Part shown: piece after piece, positions 19,828 through 30,495 of the stretch
Layout of the letters: every line of letters begins with the position of its first letter
Numbering within the stretch: position 1 is the stretch's first letter
NCBI RefSeq assembly: GCF_000143415.4
Contig: NW_003314321.1
Span: 248,001-312,000 of the forward strand
Direction of reading: 5' to 3'
Length of the DNA: 64,000 bases
DNA from: Selaginella moellendorffii
Taxonomy: Eukaryota; Streptophyta; Lycopodiopsida; Selaginellales; Selaginellaceae
Notes under the pieces: generated by a model
What the model saw: only the letters and a program-made list of their open reading frames with translations
Databases searched by the model: none
What the model was told of the DNA's origin: nothing
Position numbers and translations under genes: made by a program

Positions 19828-22800
19828 GCATGAGAGGGAGTACTATGAGCTTAGCACCAAACACAGATATGCACATACTAGATAATATTATGTTGCATAG
19901 AAAGAGCCAATAAAAAGAGCTGTGCAACTTCTCAGTCACACGACAATGTCCCATATGCCCGCATAGAACAGGAGAATCATAATAGGCATGGAAAAACCGT
20001 GGAATAAAAACAGAAGGCACTACTAGCCATAAATGATTATTAAAATCTGTCCCCATAAAATAAAGAAGGTTGTCTTCAAAGCAATATTGAGAACGTAAAT
20101 GCCAGAATGGTAAGTCATTAGCAAGTGATGTAGGATGCTCAAACCCATTTCGAAACCATCGAATCCATAGCTAAATCTTTTGAGCTTCGTGAACTTCATC
20201 AAGAGGAGGTAAATCTTTCTTTGCACCTTGTGGACACTAAGTATCAAGTATAATAACTGCCAACGGCATAGAATCCTCGTTTAGAAAATCCATAGATGCT
20301 GGAAGAACAGGCTCATGAGAAACATGAGAAGAGAGTGTAGAAGGAAGAGGACCTTAAGAAAGGGCATTAACATCAGCCATAAAACTCCTCAAGTGATGAA
20401 TAACATCAAAATCAAATGTCTGAAGCTTCAAAACCTATTGAGTAGTACGACTAATTAAGTTCTTTCACTTCAATAATGAAGTAACGGCAGTACCTTTTAG
20501 TAACGTCTAAGATTCATGTAGATATGCATGAAGTTTTTCAAAACCTTAGACTACTGCTAAACACTCTTCTATTGTGGAGTAGTTCATCTCTGCTGGTTGT
20601 AATGTATAGCTTATATACACAATGGGATGGCACTAACTAAGCACACTCGAGCTCTCTTGCATCAACATGCCTCCAAGACCAATATTAGAAGCATCCACGT
20701 GCAAAATGAAAGGTCAAGTATAGCCAAAATATGCCAAAATCAAAGGAGCCGTCAATAGCTCTTTCAGATCCATGAATGCTTGCTCACAATCTAGAGACCA
20801 AATGAAAGATGACATTGATGACTTCAGCATCACTTGCAATAGTGTAGTGTGATTAGAAAGATGATTCACAAAACAACCAAGATACTGCACCTTTACTAAG
20901 AAGCGTTGAACATCATTCACACACTTCGAAGTAGAAAACTTTAAAACAGCCACAAGTTTGTCAAGATCAATTTGCAAGCCTTCATAAGAAATATGGTACT
21001 TAAGATAAGTTGTATCCTTGGACCCAAACACACACTTCTACCACTTCAACTTTAAACCAACATCCCATAATTGATCCAACATTTTACAAACATCACAGAT
21101 GTGTTCCTTCCACATCCCTTCTGAGTGATTGAAGACATCACTAATAAAGTCAACAATTACCTTTGGCATATTGCAAAAAACCTCGTCTATCATCTGCTGG
21201 AAAGTTGTTAGAGCATTGTTCAAACCAAATAGCATTACCAAGAACTCATATAAATCAAATAATGTACAAAAAGTAGTCTTAGGAATATCTTTTTCAGCCA
21301 TCGGTACTTGTTAGTACCCAGAAGCAAGATTTAACTTGGTGAACCAACAACTTTTTCCCAAATGATCCAAGAGATCAGCAGTGTGAAGAAGAGGGTACAC
21401 ATCCGAAATCATCACTTCATTTAATAAAAGATAGTTGATGCATAAACAAATACCCTTATTAGGCTTCATCACAAGATGAGGTTCACATGCTCAAGGACTC
21501 TGCAACTTTTGAATAACAACGTATCTGGTTGGAATCAGATGACGTGTGGCAATCTTGGCCCTAGACAATAGGTTAAATTCAAAAAGATCAGCATACTCTT
21601 TCATGAGTCGGTCAACTACTGCAACACAAAGACTGTTGGAGGGATCGGAAAAGGGAAGAGCGAAATAAGATAAAAACATAGGAGGAAGTAATGGGGAGAT
21701 AAAATAATGGAAACAAAGGTGGAAGCAAAAGGCTGAAGAAGTACAGAAGTGAGAGGAATGGATGAAATAGGAAGTATAAGACAACCAATCTATACCAAGG
21801 ATGAGGTCAAAAGCTTGACTTAACACTACCCGCAATGACTACAACCCAAGCTTGAGATCGCCCACACGCACAACTAGGTTTGCTTTATCCCATGTATGAA
21901 GTATACATGTGTACAGCCGTTGCCATAAAGAATAAAAACTGGCTCCACCGCATGACACAAGTGTAAACAGCAATGTGTGGCAACAGGTCGACCAATAGAA
22001 AATAAACTCAAATATATTTCAACCAACATAGAGAGAATAATAAGAGACCTTTTGTTATAAAAATGAGTTTGGAAAATAAACACTGGATAAACTAGTGCCA
22101 AGTGAACCCATTGATGATACTCTCGAAAGAAAGATGAAGGGGTCACTGACTTATTCGCACAAGGTCCCTCTATTACTCACGCGACTTTTTGTTTCCTGAA
22201 TGCATCTCGATGTCTAGACTTGTAATAGCACCAACAGGATGTTGTTGACACCAAGGTCTCCACTTAGGAAATGGAAGTTGCCAATTTGGAAAATGCAAAT
22301 AACACCGATAAGTGTAACTAACTTCATCATATGCCTAATAATAAACATCACAGCCACAACCACGTCCTCACCCTTGTCTTTGGACTCGAGCAATAGTAGC
22401 ATCAACTTCCATTAGAACATGACTATCACCCACAGGAAGTGGAATTAAAGGACGTGCAAGGAGAAATGAAAAAATCGACGTCTCATAATGTTGTGCCAAG
22501 TGAAAAGCATTGTCAAAGGTGGCTAAAGCAAATGTATGAAAAAGTCCAACAAAATCTTGACAAAGTGCTAGTCACAACATTTATATCTTGATCTGCTCTA
22601 ACATATTTGGCTCTACATGAAGCAAGAGGCTTCGAAAACAAATGCCAAATTGCATCATTAGCTCAAATGGCCCTTGACAAAGACAGTGCAATTGTTGAAA
22701 GGCATCATCACAATCGTCGGCATGTTCGAATGTGCGTTTGAAGACGTTCGGGAGAACACTCTAATCCTCATGAGTGGCTGCGCTCAAACCATTGTACCAT

Positions 22801-23437
22801 TGCAGCGTCATCTTTTGGAGACACGTGGGAAACTCATGCAAACATCGAATATCATCCCAAGAATGATATGTGGCAATCACTGTGAAGTGATGAAACTAAT
22901 GACACATATCATTCGCAGGATTCCCACGAAAGAACTCTAACTGAATGTGAGGATTGGCACCAAGAGTAGAAGGAGCTATACCACGTGTCATGAATGCCAC
23001 CATCAACTGAGCTTAGTTGTTCAATTGCAATCATATAGCATCAAACAATTGTACTAACTATTATTCCAAAGTCAAAAGAGGAAGAGATTATTGCTTTACT
23101 ATGAAGATGAATGAGATGGAAAGAGCAAAAGAAGAGAAATGAATAAAAGCTAAAAGGAAAAAAAGATCTAGACAATGCAAAAAGCTAACTTTAATCAAAA
23201 TCTTGAAAGGAAAAAACAAAAAAAAGGAAATGGAAAAAACTAGATTTAAACCAAAATCCCAAATCCAAGCACTCTCATGGACAGTGTATGGAATATAAAA
23301 AGATATCAATTAGCCCAAAAACCCTAGCTTATATACAATGAGTGAATGGTCCGAATTAAAACTAATTCAACAAATACTAAAATTCTATTATGTTAATATT
23401 AATATACCGCATTGTAACTGTACACTTGGACCTCACA
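19828..23437 (-). pseudogene. Old Ty3/gypsy copy A: LTR, gag, protease and RT/RNase H relic
   Basis: It aligns along its length with 30900-34728. On the minus strand one can read RT fragments such as TTFCTLFDLYEFLVMLFGLNNA (in part) and FISDVFNHSE, where the intact copy has FIDDVLIHSE. Gag-like segments occur at 22200-23000. The 5' LTR relic is about 23280-23437, ending in CACTTGGACCTCACA on the plus strand. Many stops and frameshifts show long decay. It shares with the 30-kb copy an in-frame TGA just before the RNase H region (GGTCAAGTATAGCC on the plus strand near 20712). The other end of this element is at 1020-1776. Confidence 0.8.
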
Positions 23438-23535
23438 AAGTATATTTTAAATATATTCACTATCATTTTAGTCCCTTTATAGGTCTGTTTAAGCGAACTA
23501 AAAATTAAACTTAGATAATAATAATAATTTTTTAA
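23438..23535. repeat. Fragment of AT-rich dispersed repeat R
   Basis: ATATATTCACTATC, AGTCCC and GTTTAAGCGAACTAAAAATTA correspond to the tail of the repeat at 58370-58740 and of 34729-34965. It directly follows the LTR relic of gypsy copy A. Confidence 0.55.
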
Positions 23536-23621
23536 TGGCATGGCTTTTCTATGATCGTATCTTTAATAAACATATAATTAACCTTATATTTTTTACTAAT
23601 AAACTTTAGGGTTTAAAGAGA

Positions 23622-24933
23622 ATGGTAAGTGATGTGAGGCAGCACATATCTTCGCTGCAAAGGGAGGACGCCCTCTTGGAGCGCCTCATCTACAGGAGCA
23701 AGAGCCAGCATCGCGGCACACTCCACTTCCGAAAGCTCCACCAGGTATATCATCCACAGCCATGGTGTTTGTATATTTCACTCTTCATTCTTCCAGGCAC
23801 GAAGGAGCCTCAAATTGCTTCGCGTTGCTGCCTCCGACACCTTCCTCTCGGCACTCGATTTCCATCTCGAGCCTGCTGCGAAACGCAGGTAGCGATCTGG
23901 AATCCCTTCTTTGATCTATTTTACTTGTTCTTTACAAGCAGAAGGAACAAAAATGTAGCTTCCGAGCCGAAAGAAGCTGTTTTAAACATTCTCTGGGGAG
24001 TCTCGAGGATCCTACACGAGGTACTTCTTTGGCAAGAAACTTAAGAATCTCTGAAAATGGGTTCTTCATCTTCAGCTAAATGCGCCCATCCTCGGTGCGA
24101 GCAAGTAAGTTCCGTGACTCTCACTGCCGCAATGCTTTTTCTTTCAACGCCATCTTTTCTTCACCAGGCAAATGGCCGGATTGCTAGAGCAGGGACGTTT
24201 CATGTCTTACACACTGACGGTTTTGTCGATCCTGGCAAGAATTCGAGTTCTCTCCTTCCAGGTAGAACTTCCTCATGTCACAAGCAAAATCAAAACTCCT
24301 GCTCATCTTCTTTGTAGCTTTTGCTCGATTGCGTTTCGCTTTACAACCTCTTAGCAGCCGAGCTTCGTACTGGCAACTCTCTCGTGACTTTCAACAAGCT
24401 CCAAGTACGTAGCATATGATCTAGACTCGGATTGAATTGATAACGCGTTCTCCATTTTCTAGCGAGAGCTCCCGGCCTCCCTGGAGTGCAAATGGGATGC
24501 CGAAAGAGCCCAATACAATCTAGTGGAAGCGAAAGCCAACACTGAAGCTAATTGGTTTGTAGAAGATCGCCCAAGCAAGGAAGTGCGTGGTGAGTTCTCC
24601 ATCTTCTACTAGAATGCTTTCATTCTTTCGCTCATTCTAAAAGGTCTGCGTCAAGCTGCGAGGATTTCTTCTTCTTCTGAAGTTCTAGCCAGCGGAGCTG
24701 ACGTTGCGACGAATCCACAAGCTCCCTCTCAAGCCGCAGCCGAGTTTCTAAAGTTCTTGGACACACCAGACGCAAGCGCGATCAAGTCGAAAAAGGTGGC
24801 ATACGTTTCAGTGGCAAAAGTGACCGATCCATCACCGACGGAGCAAGCGAGCAGCTCTACGCCCACAAACCGTTCGACCGATACACTCTTCAATCTCTTG
24901 CTTTCCGGAAGAAGCACCGATAGCATCTTTTGA
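23622..24933 (+). CDS. Nepro-like (DUF4477) nucleolar protein, possible RNase MRP factor
   Basis: Eight exons: 23622-23744, 23797-23888, 23942-24020, 24076-24104, 24168-24261, 24318-24404, 24463-24589 and 24644-24933. All phases close, giving 306 aa. The N-terminal half, with LLERLIYRSKSQHRG at residues 18-32 and LHQARRSLKLLRV around 39-51, resembles the N-terminal domain of nucleolus and neural progenitor (Nepro) proteins. In animals these are linked to RNase MRP and pre-rRNA processing. The middle is helical (RFMSYTLTVLSILARIR). The C-terminal third is Ser/Thr/Ala-rich and probably disordered. The introns are 47-63 bp. A TTTAGGGTTT telo-box lies just upstream. Next to it on the opposite strand is NSA2, whose stop is about 85 bp away, tail to tail. 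The family call is from motif likeness only. Confidence 0.6.
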
Positions 24934-25017
24934 GAAGGAGAAACAAAATTCTGAGAGGTACAAATGATAGATTTTAGATTTACTTGCCACAAAATTTTGC
25001 TCACGGAGTCTTTGTTG

Positions 25018-26277
25018 TTACACAAGTAAGACTGCATTGATGCAGCCATCGTTTTCCGGATTGTTTGTCACTTGAGCAAACTTCCCTGAGAGGCAAGATG
25101 AGTAAAGTTAGCAAAACGTTTTCAATCGTATCGCCAAAATCTTACCCCATACAACTTTTCCAGCAGGAGTTACGAGTCCGAGCTCGCTAACATTTACCTG
25201 GAAAACATTTCGAATGATATAAAAAAGCTTAGGAAACAAAACCCATCAACTTACCTCGATGATCGTTCCCCTAGTTATCACACCCAGGGACGTGTACATG
25301 GGGCCGTTCGGGTTTTTCTTCACACCAAGGATTTCAAGCTGGAATGTACACTTGAGCTCCGGATGTGAAACGTGTGCCTTGGTGAACCTCAACCCCATGG
25401 GTCTGATAAACCTCTCGTACTTTGGTGGTTTCCTCGTGAAACCGGCTCCAACAAATGTGGCTTTAGTAACCATTCGCTTCCACTGTTTAGCTGGAGCACC
25501 AAGACGCGAAGAAAACAATGAGAAACCATCCGGTAAAAAGTGAAAGACAAAGAAAACAGTACTCTTTCTTTTGCCAGATCGCATAACTCGGAACATTTCG
25601 TCTTCCGCAATGGGTCGGACCTGGAACAAGACATGTATGATGAGATCGAAGGCATGGTTGCGATTACCTTTGGAAGCGGAACTTGCCATTTTCCTGCTTT
25701 TTCCTTACGCTTTTGCTTGATACTGTTGCTCAGAACCTTTAAGGCAAACAAAGAATGAGTTTTGGGGAAAAAAAGAGAAATGTCCTGCTCACCTTAGCAC
25801 GAGTAGTCGCCTCACGATCGAGCAAGTACGCAGGAATGGCACCTTCCTGGACATCATCCTCAACCTTGTGCCTGTTTGCTTTCTCGGAGTGCATAGCAAG
25901 CCTGCAAAGAAAAAGAGAGAAAGAATTAACAAAGAAGCTGCGAGAAAAGAAAGAGCATACGTTTTCTTCAACAACGCCTTCTCCTTGTATCGCTTGTTCG
26001 CGAACATCTTGCCCTTGAGACCGATCGCCTGAAATCAGAGAGGTAAGGATCAACCAGCAAAGAAAAAAAAATGTAGAGGGCGCCCACCTTCTGCGCGTAG
26101 GCCGCACGCTTGTGGACCTCCCGAGCATCCTTCTTGCGTTTCCTTTCGAAGTAATCCAGGCGGTACCCATGCCGCTTGCGGTGCAAATCGATGTAATCTC
26201 CCTGAGGCTGATGGCGCAAATGAAAATCTATCAGCTGGGCTGCTGCAAGAAGCAAATCGAGCAAGAGCGCTTACCAT
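25018..26277 (-). CDS. NSA2: Ribosome biogenesis protein NSA2 (TINP1 homologue)
   Basis: Nine exons: 26277-26275 (only the ATG), 26207-26088, 26028-25961, 25901-25793, 25736-25668, 25620-25563, 25490-25255, 25197-25146 and 25085-25018. Translation gives 260 aa, the usual NSA2 length. It shows [20 protein letters not shown] at the start, [40 protein letters not shown] and a C-terminus [20 protein letters not shown]2 belongs to the RPS8e-like superfamily and joins pre-60S particles in the nucleolus and nucleus, acting in ITS2 processing. The start codon is followed at once by the first intron, so the first coding exon is a bare ATG. It is divergent from P0 across 172 bp. Confidence 0.95.
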
Positions 26278-26449
26278 CGCGACCGCCTCGCTTGCTGCGC
26301 AAAACCCTAATTCCTAGAAGTGACTCGATCGTGAAAGCCCTAAACCCAAGACCTATTTTCAGGGTTAAAGAGAAGCGCGGCGCGCCTCCGCCTTGCCATC
26401 GATCGATTCGCTGGCTTGGCCCCGTGAGTGAGAAGAAGAATCACTAGAG
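26278..26449. promoter_or_regulatory. Bidirectional promoter between NSA2 and P0 with telo-boxes
   Basis: The 172-bp gap contains AAACCCTA at 26302-26309 and CCCTAAACCC at about 26338-26347. These telo-box elements are known in plants to coordinate genes of the translation machinery. Both flanking genes serve the 60S subunit, which supports shared control (inference). Confidence 0.65.
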
Positions 26450-27663
26450 ATGGGTTTCAAGGGGACGAAGCAGGAGAAGAAGGAGATCTATGACAGGAAA
26501 ATGGTCGATCTGCTGGAGAACTACACCAAGGCGCTGATTTGCGCGGCCGACAATGTGGGCTCGACTCAGCTGCAGCAAATCCGCAGGGGACTGAGGCCGG
26601 AATCGGTGGTACTCATGGGTAAGAACACTCTGATGAAGCGAACGATCAGGACTTACGCGGAGAGGAGCGGCAACACGGCTGTTCTTAGTCTCATGCCTCT
26701 CTTGGTGGTAAGCAAAAAATCGTTTTTTCTCTGTAAAGTTTACTTTCCTTGCTCGAGAGCTCATGGATCTTGGCAGGGAAACGTTGGACTGATCTTTACC
26801 AAGGGCGATCTCAAAGAAGTTCGTGAGGAAGTCGCCAAGTACAAGGTATGATCTTTGTTTTCGTCTTTGAATCGGCTTGAATATATTTGCTCCAGGTCGG
26901 AGCGCCAGCTCGTGTCGGGCTTGTAGCACCGATTGACGTGACTATTCCTCCTGGAAGCACTGGTCTTGATCCATCGCAGACATCTTTCTTCCAGGTTCGT
27001 CCATAGGACTATCTCGTTCTGTGTTACTTGTGATTCATATCTTAAACCATCAAACTTTCAGGTTCTCAACATTCCCACCAAGATCAACAAGGGAACTGTC
27101 GAGATCGTCTCGTCCGTGGAGCTCATCAAAAAGGGGGAGAAAGTTGGCTCCTCGGAGGCAGCTCTGCTTGCAAAGCTGGGCATCAGGCCATTCTCTTACG
27201 GACTTGTTGTCCAGATGGTCTACGACGATGGCTCCGTCTTTGATCCCGCAGTGCTGGATCTGACCGAGGATGACCTCGTTGGTCGATTTGCCGCTGGTGT
27301 CTCGGCCGTGGCAGCATTGTCATTGGCTATCGGCTATCCAACTCTGGCAGCAGCAACGCACTGCTTCCTCAACTCTTACAAGAACGTTCTTGCTGTTGCT
27401 CTGGCGACTGATTACTCGTATCCACACGCCGAGACTGTCAAGGAGTATCTCAAGGTTTGATCTTTTCCTTGTCATCAGCAGGTCTCTAACATTCTCTCTT
27501 CCAACTTTTCCAGGATCCCAGTAAGTTTGCTGTCGCTGCTGCTCCTGCTGCTAGTGAAACTCCGGCTGATGCTGCTGCTGGCGGTGGCAAGGTTGAGGAA
27601 GAAAAGAAAGTGGAGCCGGAAGAAGAATCTGATGATGATATGGGCCTCAGTCTCTTCGACTAA
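26450..27663 (+). CDS. RPP0: 60S acidic ribosomal protein P0 (uL10)
   Basis: Five exons: 26450-26707, 26777-26845, 26896-26994, 27062-27454 and 27514-27663. Phases close to a 322-aa protein, the normal P0 length. The N-terminal L10 domain has [20 protein letters not shown] and [14 protein letters not shown], followed by [18 protein letters not shown]. The C-terminus is Ala-rich with the acidic tail [14 protein letters not shown] shared by P0, P1 and P2. P0 forms the base of the ribosomal stalk, binding 28S rRNA at the GTPase centre and recruiting P1/P2. The preceding short promoter has telo-boxes and is shared with NSA2. Confidence 0.97.
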
Positions 27664-27946
27664 TTCTCCTGTCGAATCTGTCGTTGTTTTCCTTTTGTCT
27701 TTTTTTTGTTGGAGAGAAACAGCGATCCGTGTTTCTAAGTGATGATGGGGGCTTTCCGGGTTGAAAATTTTGTGGTGACTGTGATTGGAGAGGACTGAGC
27801 GAAAGAACAAAGACTTTAGCCACTGAAAGGTGTGTATAACCATAGCTTAATGGAATCAAACTAAATTTTTACTTTGCCATGTATAAAAAGTATTTTGTTA
27901 GACGTGATAATTATATTAAAATTTCAATTTACACTAAACCTACACC

Positions 27947-27978
27947 TAAGGTTTAGGGTTTAGCTAGGGCTAGCGAGA
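27947..27978 (+). promoter_or_regulatory. Telo-box promoter motif of the PPR gene
   Basis: GGTTTAGGGTTTAGC lies 18 bases before the proposed start codon. It is the reverse-orientation telo-box, like those at the P0/NSA2 and Nepro-like genes. Confidence 0.6.
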
Positions 27979-29554
27979 ATGGCGATGCGAGGAATGCTGA
28001 GGGCGTGGAAGGGCGCGGCTTCTCGGAGGTACGTCCCCAGCTCCGCATTGCCATTCGCGACTGGCGCCTCACCTGCATTCTTCGATCGGCAGCCTCGAGT
28101 TGAATCGCTTCCGCGCAGCAGCGGCACCTTCTTGCGCTCGAGGATGTAGCACAGTCGCGGATGAGAAGCAGCAGAGGGAGGATGAGAAGAGCAAGAAGAA
28201 AGAGGAGGAGGAGAAGCAGCTAGTCAAGCTGTGCAAGAGTATCGCAGACAAGCCTGAGGAGAGCACTCAAACCATCAAGGATTGGGTCGCGCAAGGGAAT
28301 CGGTTGAAGTACAAGAACTACTTGCAAATCGCCAAGACCTTGGCCGATCATCCCAACCTCCACAGAGAGGCTGTGAAGGTATCTTGATATTCTACTACAT
28401 TTTCATCGGTGCTTAGATTTATTTCGTTCGTGTAGCTCTTGAAAACCAGCCGCAATGAGAAGATCGTGGAGAGCAGGACCACTAGTCTCATACTGGAACT
28501 CGGTTTGGTTCTCCGGGAGTTTGGAGTGGCTCCAGCCGAACGCTTCTACTCAAGGCTCCCGGTGAAGTCCAAGTCGGAGGAGCTCACCGTCGCTTTCGTG
28601 ACGAGCTTAGCCAAGAGATACCCCAAGCACGCACTGAGATGGGTGCAAGGCTTGAATCCCACCACCGCGGAGCTTCACAACGCCATCATCCTTGTCTACT
28701 GGAAGCTCAAGATGCACGACAAGATGCTGGCCGCCTACACGACTCTCAGAAACGACCCCAAGCTCTTGCCAAAGCTGGAAACTTACCTCCTCATGCTCAA
28801 GTACAAGGAGAGAGTCGGGGGATTGGAGGGTCTCGAGGAAGAAATCCGGGCATTCGTGGAGAAGATCAGGATCAGGAAGGCCAACGTTTACAAGCTGGAT
28901 CACCTCATGGAAGTCTATGCGTTCTTGGGCGATGCCGATAAGGTGGAAAAGATCTACAAGTTTGTCAAGGCACCAAAACCTCCACAGGTTCCCCTCCGCG
29001 ATAGTTTCCGGGTGGCAGTGAGAGCTTTCGGGCGTCTGGGAATGGTGAAACGAGCGGAAGAAGTTGTGGAGGACTCTAAGGACCATGCCAAGGAGAGCTT
29101 CCGGCTGGTGAATCTGATCGAGGTCTACTCCAAGGCGGGAATGATGGACAAGGCCGAGGAGCTGCTGGAGAAGATCGACAAGTCCAAACGGACTTTCGCT
29201 CCATACGACGCTCTCGTCCGAGGATATCTTGCCAAGAATGACAGCAAAAAAGCTCTGGAGAGATTCAAGGAAGGGTGTGCTGTGCGATCAGTGGTTCCAA
29301 GCTATGAGACAGTGGCGGCATTGCTGCCGGTGTTGGAGGAGCTCAAGTTTTGGAAGAGTGCCGAGGGGCTGATGCAAAACTATCTCCACCATGCTGCAGG
29401 GGACGTGCGTCTCTACAACAGTTTTCTCAAGGTTTACGGTGCTTCTCAGCGCAAGGCAGACTCGAGCATATTGTCCAGGTTTAAGATTGAGGCAGACAGT
29501 GAAACTCTGGAACTTTTGAGCCGGGTGAAAATCATGACAGGTGACGGAAAATAA
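27979..29554 (+). CDS. Pentatricopeptide repeat protein, probably mitochondrial
   Basis: Three exons: 27979-28028, 28093-28378 and 28436-29554, coding for 484 aa. The N-terminus MAMRGMLRAWKGAASRS is basic and short of acids, like an organelle presequence. A Lys/Glu-rich coiled stretch (EKSKKKEEEEKQLVKL) follows. From about residue 185 there are degenerate helical pairs, for example HDKMLAAYTTLRNDPK, HLMEVYAFLGDADKVEKIYK, LIEVYSKAGMMDKAEELLEK and YDALVRGYLAKNDSKKALER, fitting P-class PPR repeats. No E or DYW editing domain is seen. The likely role is binding an organelle RNA. The ATG at 27979 is chosen because it opens the presequence; Met codons 3 and 6 are alternatives. Confidence 0.85.
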
Positions 29555-29857
29555 GTTTCTTTCACACTGTAAACTTGGAGAGAAAAACAATGTATATCTC
29601 TGAAGAGCACACTATTAAAAACAGTCTTGTTCTTCTGACAAATGGCTAACAATGGTTTTACTTTTTATATATATTTACTTCATAATCATTACTAAATCTA
29701 AATATTCTTGCAGTAGACATTTTGAAGGATGTCAGGGATCAAATAGTTCAGGTAGTAATGAAGTTCATCCTAATAAATAAAACTGATGGAAGTAGAAGTC
29801 TATTTAGATTAGATTTTGGTCGAGGAACTGTAATCTTGAAAAATGTATTAATAAATT

Positions 29858-29940
29858 GCTACGTGTCAATGCTTGGTTTACTTAATAGTAGTTTTATTAT
29901 TGCAATTGATCAAATAAAGTTTGTAATTATAAGCATGTTT
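29858..29940 (+). repeat. Left half of AT-rich repeat R interrupted by the gypsy element
   Basis: AATGCTTGGTTTACTTAATA and ATTGATCAAATAAA match the repeat at about 58385-58475. The match resumes after the retroelement at 34729. Confidence 0.75.
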
Positions 29941-30114
29941 TGTGAGTGCATGGAATATGGAAAGGGAATACAGAAATGTGCATATCAATTAGCCCAAAAA
30001 CCCTATCTTATATACAGGAGCGAATGGTTCGGATTGAAACCAATCCGACGGCTACCAAAATCCATTACGCTAATATTAATATACGGCATCGTAACTGTAC
30101 ACTTGGCCCTCACA
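29941..30114 (-). repeat. 3' LTR of the gypsy element
   Basis: 174 bp with TGTGA...TCACA termini. It is about 95% identical to 34555-34728. A TATA-like CTTATATACA word is present near the middle on the plus strand. Confidence 0.93.
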
Positions 30115-30146
30115 TCATCCCCTCCTCTCGGAATAATGGAAGGCCG

Positions 30147-30487
30147 TCAGGGTTCTCTTGTAGATGGGCTGGGATCTGGAGGAACGTCAGGAGGAGGCAT
30201 CAGCGAGTCTGTAGACAGTATTAACTGCTCCTGATCCCTTTGTATGAAGTATTTTAACTGCTGCACATGCACAATCTCCGGAGGATCGGCCTGCTGAACG
30301 TCATGCCGAACCTCATAAACTTGTGGTCCAACTTGCCGCAACACCCGATACGATCCTTTCCACTGCACAAGGAGCCCCTTAAATAAACCACGTACCGTAA
30401 GATGGGGAAAACGTCCCACTTGTACCAACAGAACTCTGCACCCCTGTGACATAGGCATACCAAAGAGACGGCAAATAACCATCCCAA
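30147..30487 (-). pseudogene. Gypsy pol C-terminal tail, separated from integrase by a deletion
   Basis: The frame reads GLLVQWKGSYRVLRQVGPQVYEVR, the GPY/F-type module of gypsy integrases, then a Pro/Ser-rich end. It is out of frame with the integrase core. Compared with copy A at 1020-1776, about 180 bases are missing around 30421. The deletion removes the C-terminal link of the integrase. Confidence 0.75.
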
Positions 30488-30495
30488 TCCGAATG

